From contig NW_003101646.1 in assembly GCF_000003855.2 (NCBI RefSeq), forward strand, positions 219,775 through 231,429: 11,655 nt of DNA, in the 5' to 3' direction. The position numbers were made by a program, and so were the translations under genes. This DNA is from Blastomyces gilchristii SLH14081 (lineage: Eukaryota > Ascomycota > Eurotiomycetes > Onygenales > Ajellomycetaceae). Numbering within the stretch: position 1 is the first letter of the stretch; every line of letters begins with the position of its first letter. This document shows positions 8,430-11,655 of this stretch, piece by piece. The notes below the pieces were generated by a model. That model had not been told where the DNA came from. It ran no database searches and saw only the letters and a list, made by a program, of their open reading frames with translations.

Positions 8430-8440
8430 GGTTTCGAACC
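8430..8440 (-). promoter_or_regulatory. Pol III B box in the SINE head
   Basis: On the minus strand the sequence is GGTTCGAAACC, one base from the GGTTCGANTCC consensus. It lies in a perfect-loop T arm with a 5-bp stem including one G-T pair. It lies 49 bases downstream of the A box, a spacing compatible with a type 2 pol III promoter. Confidence 0.85.
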
Positions 8441-8489
8441 CACGCGTCTTAGTCTCCCACGCCAAGGCGCTACCGGGTGGCTGCATTAA

Positions 8490-8500
8490 CCATTCGGCCA
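8490..8500 (-). promoter_or_regulatory. Pol III A box in the SINE head
   Basis: On the minus strand TGGCCGAATGG followed by TTAA matches the TRGYNNANNNG A-box consensus and the tRNA D arm. It starts 8 bases from the 5' end of the element, the position expected in tRNA-derived transcripts. Confidence 0.85.
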
Positions 8501-8507
8501 CCGGGGC

Positions 8508-8520
8508 AACATTAGATAGT
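8508..8520 (+). repeat. Target-site duplication of the SINE, right copy
   Basis: AACATTAGATAGT is an exact copy of 8120-8132. It abuts the tRNA-like 5' end of the SINE. Confidence 0.93.
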
Positions 8521-8531
8521 AGTTTCATACT

Positions 8532-8544
8532 GTCTCAGTGAGAC
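8532..8544. repeat. Short palindrome GTCTCA-g-TGAGAC
   Basis: This is a perfect 6-bp inverted repeat around one base, 12 bp from the SINE duplication. The same GTCTCA/TGAGAC word recurs in the possible TIRs at 8567-8585 and 8782-8800. It could be an element end, but it is too short to assign. Confidence 0.35.
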
Positions 8545-8566
8545 TTACTGTCTACTCTTATCACAT

Positions 8567-8800
8567 TTTTCAAATGAGACCATGATTTTCACTTCTCAAT
8601 TTAAATTATTTTTATTGCTTTAAATGACTTTAAATCTTATTTAAGTGTTATCAAAAAGTGTTACTTTTTTAAAAATTAAAAATAGTCTAAAAAAAACCTT
8701 AAAATGTCTAAAAATAGTAACTTTATGCTAAGAATGAGACTAAATAAGATCAAATGAAATCACTTTCTTATTTTTTCTAAGTCATAGTCTCATTTTAAGA
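8567..8800. repeat. Possible MITE-like segment with ~19-bp inverted ends
   Basis: TTTTCAAATGAGACCATGA (8567-8585) matches the reverse complement of 8782-8800 at 16 of 19 positions. The 234-bp interval is very rich in A/T homopolymers, lacks an open frame and includes a GTTAC/GTAAC inverted pair, so it could fold. No clear target duplication is seen. Chance similarity in AT-rich DNA cannot be excluded. The surrounding 8521-8861 stretch otherwise holds no gene. Confidence 0.3.
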
Positions 8801-8861
8801 TCTGATATATAGTCACTTTGCATGTTTTTTTAATAATTAGTCCCAGCGGGATTCACACTAA

Positions 8862-10745
8862 GAAATGTATGAGATCAGATCAAATGAGATTAAATGTGAA
8901 ATTCATAATTTCAGCAGCCAATCTAAGCTTAAGTATATTAATACTGTTATAACTTGAGAAGAATTCAAAGACTTTCTACTGAATCAGATCAAAGATCACT
9001 GTAATTATAACTTTACAGTAGTACAGCAGTTTAACTCATTATATTAATAAGATAATAAGAATTCTTCTAATTTCAATACAAGATTTAAAGAATATTAAGA
9101 GAAATTGACTGATAATTTGAATTAATTAAAGACATAGCTTTATCTTATAAAGCTGACTCATAAGATACACACTATAATATTACAGTATTAGAGTTTATTA
9201 ATTAATTATACTAAGCTTATCAACTTGACTTTCTGAATCTATTTGAGTAATTAATACTCTGAGAAGAAAATTAATAAGATCTCTTTTAAGTAATTAATAA
9301 TAAGATCTAAACAGCACTGTGACAGCTCTGATACAGAGAATATAAAGAAGAATTTCAAGTATTTCAATTCTTCACTCACTGTGAAGAAATATTAAAAAAG
9401 ATTTGATAAAGATCTCTGCTTTAACTGCAGAGTTAATAATCACTATACTAGTAATTATAAGAAGTTAAAGAAGAGAAGAAATTAAGAAGATATCTTCTCA
9501 AAGTCAACTTCTCTTCTAATAAATGTATCTATAGAAGATAAAGAAGAGAAAGAAATAAAGAATTAATAATTCTCATATCTCTAAGTTCATATTACAATTA
9601 CAATGAATACTCTGAATGAGAAGATATTAGTAAAATATCTACTTAACTTTAGAGTAGATACTAACTTCATATTCTATTTCTTTTCTTTAATGAAGAGTTA
9701 AAAGAAGATAGACTTATCAGATTATATGAAATTTATCAATGAAATAAAATATTATTATTTTAATATAATTCAAGCAAAGTATGTAATAACAGACTTAGAA
9801 GAAATCTTTAAGAAGAGCAGTCTACTTCTTCACACTATTAATATTATAGATAAGAATATCATTCTAGATCTTCTATAATTGAGAGAAAACAATTCTCTTA
9901 TTAACTGAGTTACTCAGATATGATGATATCATCTCACTGATGAAAAGATAGTAATAGAGAAATCTGAAGAGTTTCATTGAAAGAATCTTAAGAAAAAAAT
10001 AGAGTTGATATACTATATAGCAGATAACTGAGACTTGAAAATAGATAAAGAAGTCATCACTCTCACTGCAAGATTAGCAGCAGTATCTGTTATTAAAGAT
10101 GAATGAATATAATATCTCTTTACAGATTATAAGAATATCTTTTTAAAAAGAGAAGCAGTGAAGTTTTCTGATATTAAGATACAATATAAGATTTATCTTA
10201 AAGATGATATAACAGTGCTGTACAGATTTCTTTATAACTTGTTAATAAAGAAATTAAATGTTCTGTATAAATATCTTGAGAAAGCACAATTGAAGAACTG
10301 AATATATTTATTAAAGAGTTCAGCAGAGACACTCATACTATTTATACTTAAGAAGAATGATAGATTATATCTATATATAGACTACAGAGATCTCAATAAG
10401 ATGACAGTTAAGAATTACTATTCATTATTATTAATTAATGAAATGATTGATTGATTATCTGAAGTAAAGATATTCTCAAAGATTGATATACAGAATATCT
10501 ATCATAGAATCAGAGTTAATAAAGATAATATTTGAAAAACAGCTTTTTATATCAAGTACAGTAATTTTAAATATCTTATTTTATCTTTTAATCTTTGTAA
10601 TAGTTCAGTCATCTTTCAGATCTATATAAATGAGATACTGCAAAGCCTTGACAATGTCTTCTACATAGTATACTTAAATAACATTCTAATCTTCTTGAAA
10701 ATGAAGAAAGAACATGATATTCATGTTTAAGAAGTGTTAAGTTAC
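8862..10745 (+). mobile_element. Ty3/gypsy LTR retrotransposon remnant (element 2), interrupted by a LINE
   Basis: The order gag, zinc knuckle, protease, RT identifies a second gypsy element. Its sequence differs from element 1: RT box KIDIQNIYHRI here versus KLDIITAFHKI there, and gag and pol share one frame. It is cut after the RT palm by the (TTA)n tail of LINE copy 2 at 10746, so RNase H, integrase and 3' LTR would lie beyond the LINE, outside the window. No 5' LTR can be delimited; the upstream AT-rich segment 8521-8861 shows no clear TG...CA end. Confidence 0.85.
8862..10745 (+). pseudogene. gag-pol remnant of gypsy element 2
   Basis: Everything falls in frame 3. Gag: VIT-stop-EEFKDFLLNQIKD from 8946, where TGA replaces the Trp of a W-E-E-F helix, followed by a VVQQFNSLY segment. 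Zinc knuckle: CFNCRVNNHYTSNY at 9417-9458, a CX2CX4HX4C in which the last Cys is Tyr. Protease: LNFRVDTNFI at 9642-9671 in the position of a D-S-G-A-D-T-N-F-I site, with Asp, Ser and Gly all changed by transitions. RT: LYLYIDYRDLNKM (10365-10403), KIDIQNIYHRI with its Asp at 10485-10487, and YLNN at 10671-10682 in place of YLDD. Many TGA, TAA and TAG stops. It cannot be active, and the 3' half is absent. Confidence 0.87.

Positions 10746-10783
<38 letters not shown>
10746..10783 (-). repeat. (AAT)n 3' tail of LINE copy 2
   Basis: The plus strand shows about 12.7 uninterrupted TTA units, preceded by the LINE terminal motif TATAATTGAAG on the minus strand. Copy 1 has a shorter tail (20 bp) and the SINE has one of about 22 bp. 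A microsatellite tail in place of poly(A) is seen in several LINE families. Confidence 0.9.
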
Positions 10784-10784
<1 letters not shown>

Positions 10785-11154
10785 TTCAATTATAGATGTA
10801 TGCAGTCAGAGACTATGACATCTACCTGAGAACTTTAGTTCTCAGGGTTTTTTCTATGTCTGTAAAGTTAACTATTGTACATTCATCAATTTCAGATATG
10901 CAAAATCAGAAAATTCCAGCCCAGAATACAAAAACTGTTTACAAATTGCAGTGTTTTAACATCTTTTAATACTTTGAAACCATTTGACAATATCATGACA
11001 AAAGAAAAGAGAGAAAGAACACAGTCTCAAAGATAGACACATTAAATAGATAGATAGAAAGAAATTGACAGGAAAAGATACAGAAAAAGATAAAGTAAAG
11101 AGAGACTATAACAAAACAAATTATTAAAAGAGAGTGTATAGCTGTTTTAACAGA
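10784..11154 (-). other. 3' UTR of LINE copy 2
   Basis: This 371-bp non-coding stretch lies between the TAG stop (11155-11157) and the (AAT)n tail. It is conserved with 6326-6674 in copy 1. A hairpin-like element (CTGAGAAC...GTTCTCAG, near 10826-10846) survives here and is decayed in copy 1. 3' hairpins are used for RT recognition in some LINEs; that role is inferred here. Confidence 0.75.
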
Positions 11155-11655
11155 CTATATCTGATTGATTTCCTCCTCTTCATATTCAGATAATTCTGAA
11201 TTTAGCCATTTTCTTGTAGCTGCTTGAGTTTCTGATAGAAAGTCTATTAAGTATTTAATTCCTGTCTCAGTTGAGAATAAGAATCTCATATTTAATTGAT
11301 TTAGATCATACTTCTCTTTCAATCTGGCTCTGAGACTATTGTATAATGCACAGTGCATTATAATATGCTCAGGGTTCTCATTTGTATTGCAGAATGAGCA
11401 TTCTATTGAGTCAAATCTATCATCAAATCTTTGTATATAAGATTTGAAATAGCCATGTCCTAGTTTCAGCTGTATTATAGATGAGAATATTTTCTTTTTA
11501 CATTTAATTGAACAAGATTTCCACTTGGGTTTTGTTTCAAATCTTGAATAATGTATACTCTTCTTTTGTTTCTGCCAGCTTTCATTCCACTTGTCTAAAC
11601 AAGATTCTTTTATTTTTCTCTTTATAAAAGACCAGGACACAATTTTTTGAATAGA
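11155..11655 (-). CDS. LINE ORF (ORF2-like), C-terminal part, partial at window edge
   Basis: The frame is open from the window edge to TAG at 11155-11157 (166 codons). The GTG at 11638-11640 is an internal codon and not a credible start; the frame stays open upstream of it to base 11655. The segment corresponds to the region after RT and RNase H in non-LTR retrotransposon proteins. It has a W-rich stretch, then FSSIIQLKLGHGYFKSYIQR, which matches the usual 'LRTGH..L..YL.R' block, and a CX2CX7HX4C zinc motif CSFCNTNENPEHIIMHC (11350-11400), then an R-x-x-L helix and an acidic end (EYEEEEINQI). All metal ligands are intact. The RT domain itself is outside the window, so activity cannot be judged. 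Codon use is less AT-shifted than in the neighbouring gypsy remnants. Confidence 0.85.
   Translation of the reverse strand, partial: SIQKIVSWSFIKRKIKESCLDKWNESWQKQKKSIHYSRFETKPKWKSCSIKCKKKIFSSIIQLKLGHGYFKSYIQRFDDRFDSIECSFCNTNENPEHIIMHCALYNSLRARLKEKYDLNQLNMRFLFSTETGIKYLIDFLSETQAATRKWLNSELSEYEEEEINQI

Larger units (their letters stand above)
8133..8507 (-). mobile_element. tRNA-derived SINE, full length, with target-site duplication
   Basis: This 375-bp unit reads 5' to 3' on the minus strand. Its head begins GCCCCGGTGGCCGAATGG exactly at the right duplication, so it starts at tRNA position 1. An A box, a B box and a T-arm-like hairpin (GTGGG-TTCGAAA-CCCGC) follow. A body of about 240 bp has no similarity to a known gene, and the 3' end is an (AAT)n tail (8133-8154 on plus). 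The head resembles a type II (Ser/Leu-like) tRNA by A-B spacing, but the acceptor halves (GCCCCGG and AGGAATA) do not pair and the anticodon stem is not intact, so it is not a working tRNA gene. The SINE is non-autonomous and would be transcribed by RNA polymerase III. It retains CG and CC sites, unlike its surroundings, so it is young or escaped RIP. Confidence 0.88.
10746..11655 (-). mobile_element. LINE (non-LTR retrotransposon), copy 2, 3' end, extends past the window
   Basis: On the minus strand the order is ORF C-terminus (11155-11655), 3' UTR (10784-11154) and (AAT)n tail (10746-10783). It matches the mutated copy at 6306-7030 throughout their shared length. It is inserted in the RT region of gypsy element 2. 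It is much less mutated than its host element and than copy 1, so it is younger or less often exposed to RIP. Its clade is most likely one of the RNase H-bearing groups found in fungi (Tad-like), an inference from the C-terminal architecture only. The 5' end and its target duplication are outside the window. Confidence 0.9.

Noticed and set aside
8420..8507. A functional tRNA-Ser/Leu gene on the minus strand
   Set aside because: The A and B boxes are good, but the acceptor halves do not pair, the D stem has a mismatch and no intact anticodon stem can be folded. The 13-bp duplication and tail show that it is the head of a SINE.
8837..8856. tRNA primer-binding site of gypsy element 2 (TTAGTCCCAGCGGGATTC)
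   Set aside because: It resembles the complement of a tRNA 3' end, but with correct T-arm spacing the TGG that must pair with CCA is not present, and no LTR end can be seen beside it.

Overview
This window reads as a gene-poor, transposon-filled, AT-rich block from a filamentous ascomycete-like fungus. No cellular protein gene can be supported. By eye GC is roughly 30 %, and CG and CC/GG are scarce except in a few short patches. Two Ty3/gypsy elements are recognisable only through stop-riddled reading frames. Two copies of one LINE 3' end differ almost only by C/T and G/A transitions, many of the CA-to-TA type. Together this points to repeat-induced point mutation (RIP). The species is not identified.

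Layout. (1) 1-2836: remnant of Ty3/gypsy element 1 (+), with gag in frame 2 and protease, RT and RNase H in frame 1. (2) 2837-5937: a 3.1-kb segment bounded by long inverted arms (about 507 and 576 bp). It cuts off the RNase H reading of element 1 and resembles a long-TIR or foldback DNA transposon, of unknown family. (3) 5938-6305: AT-rich spacer with three 26-27-bp tandem units. (4) 6306-7030: heavily mutated 5'-truncated LINE 3' end (-), followed by a 110-bp GC-normal patch (7031-7140). (5) 7141-8119: decayed sequence that includes a gypsy gag-like stretch. (6) 8133-8507: a complete-looking tRNA-derived SINE (-) with A and B boxes, an (AAT)n tail and a perfect 13-bp target-site duplication. 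(7) 8521-8861: a very AT-rich segment with possible short TIRs. (8) 8862-10745: Ty3/gypsy element 2 (+), gag-pol in one frame, cut inside RT by (9) 10746-11655: a second, much fresher copy of the same LINE (-), whose ORF is open to the window edge.

How the parts fit. The retrotransposons and inverted-arm element are dead or look dead. Both RTs have lost the YxDD catalytic motif (YLDN and YLNN). The LINE copy at the right edge is the least damaged autonomous sequence and is nested in the older gypsy element 2. The SINE shares its 3'-terminal motif and (AAT)n tail with the LINE, so the window seems to hold a matched SINE/LINE pair. The SINE escaped the mutation that ruined its neighbours, as expected for a sequence shorter than the usual RIP length threshold. 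The most unusual items are this SINE/LINE pair, the long inverted-arm element with coding-like arms, and the GC-normal patch fused to the truncated LINE.
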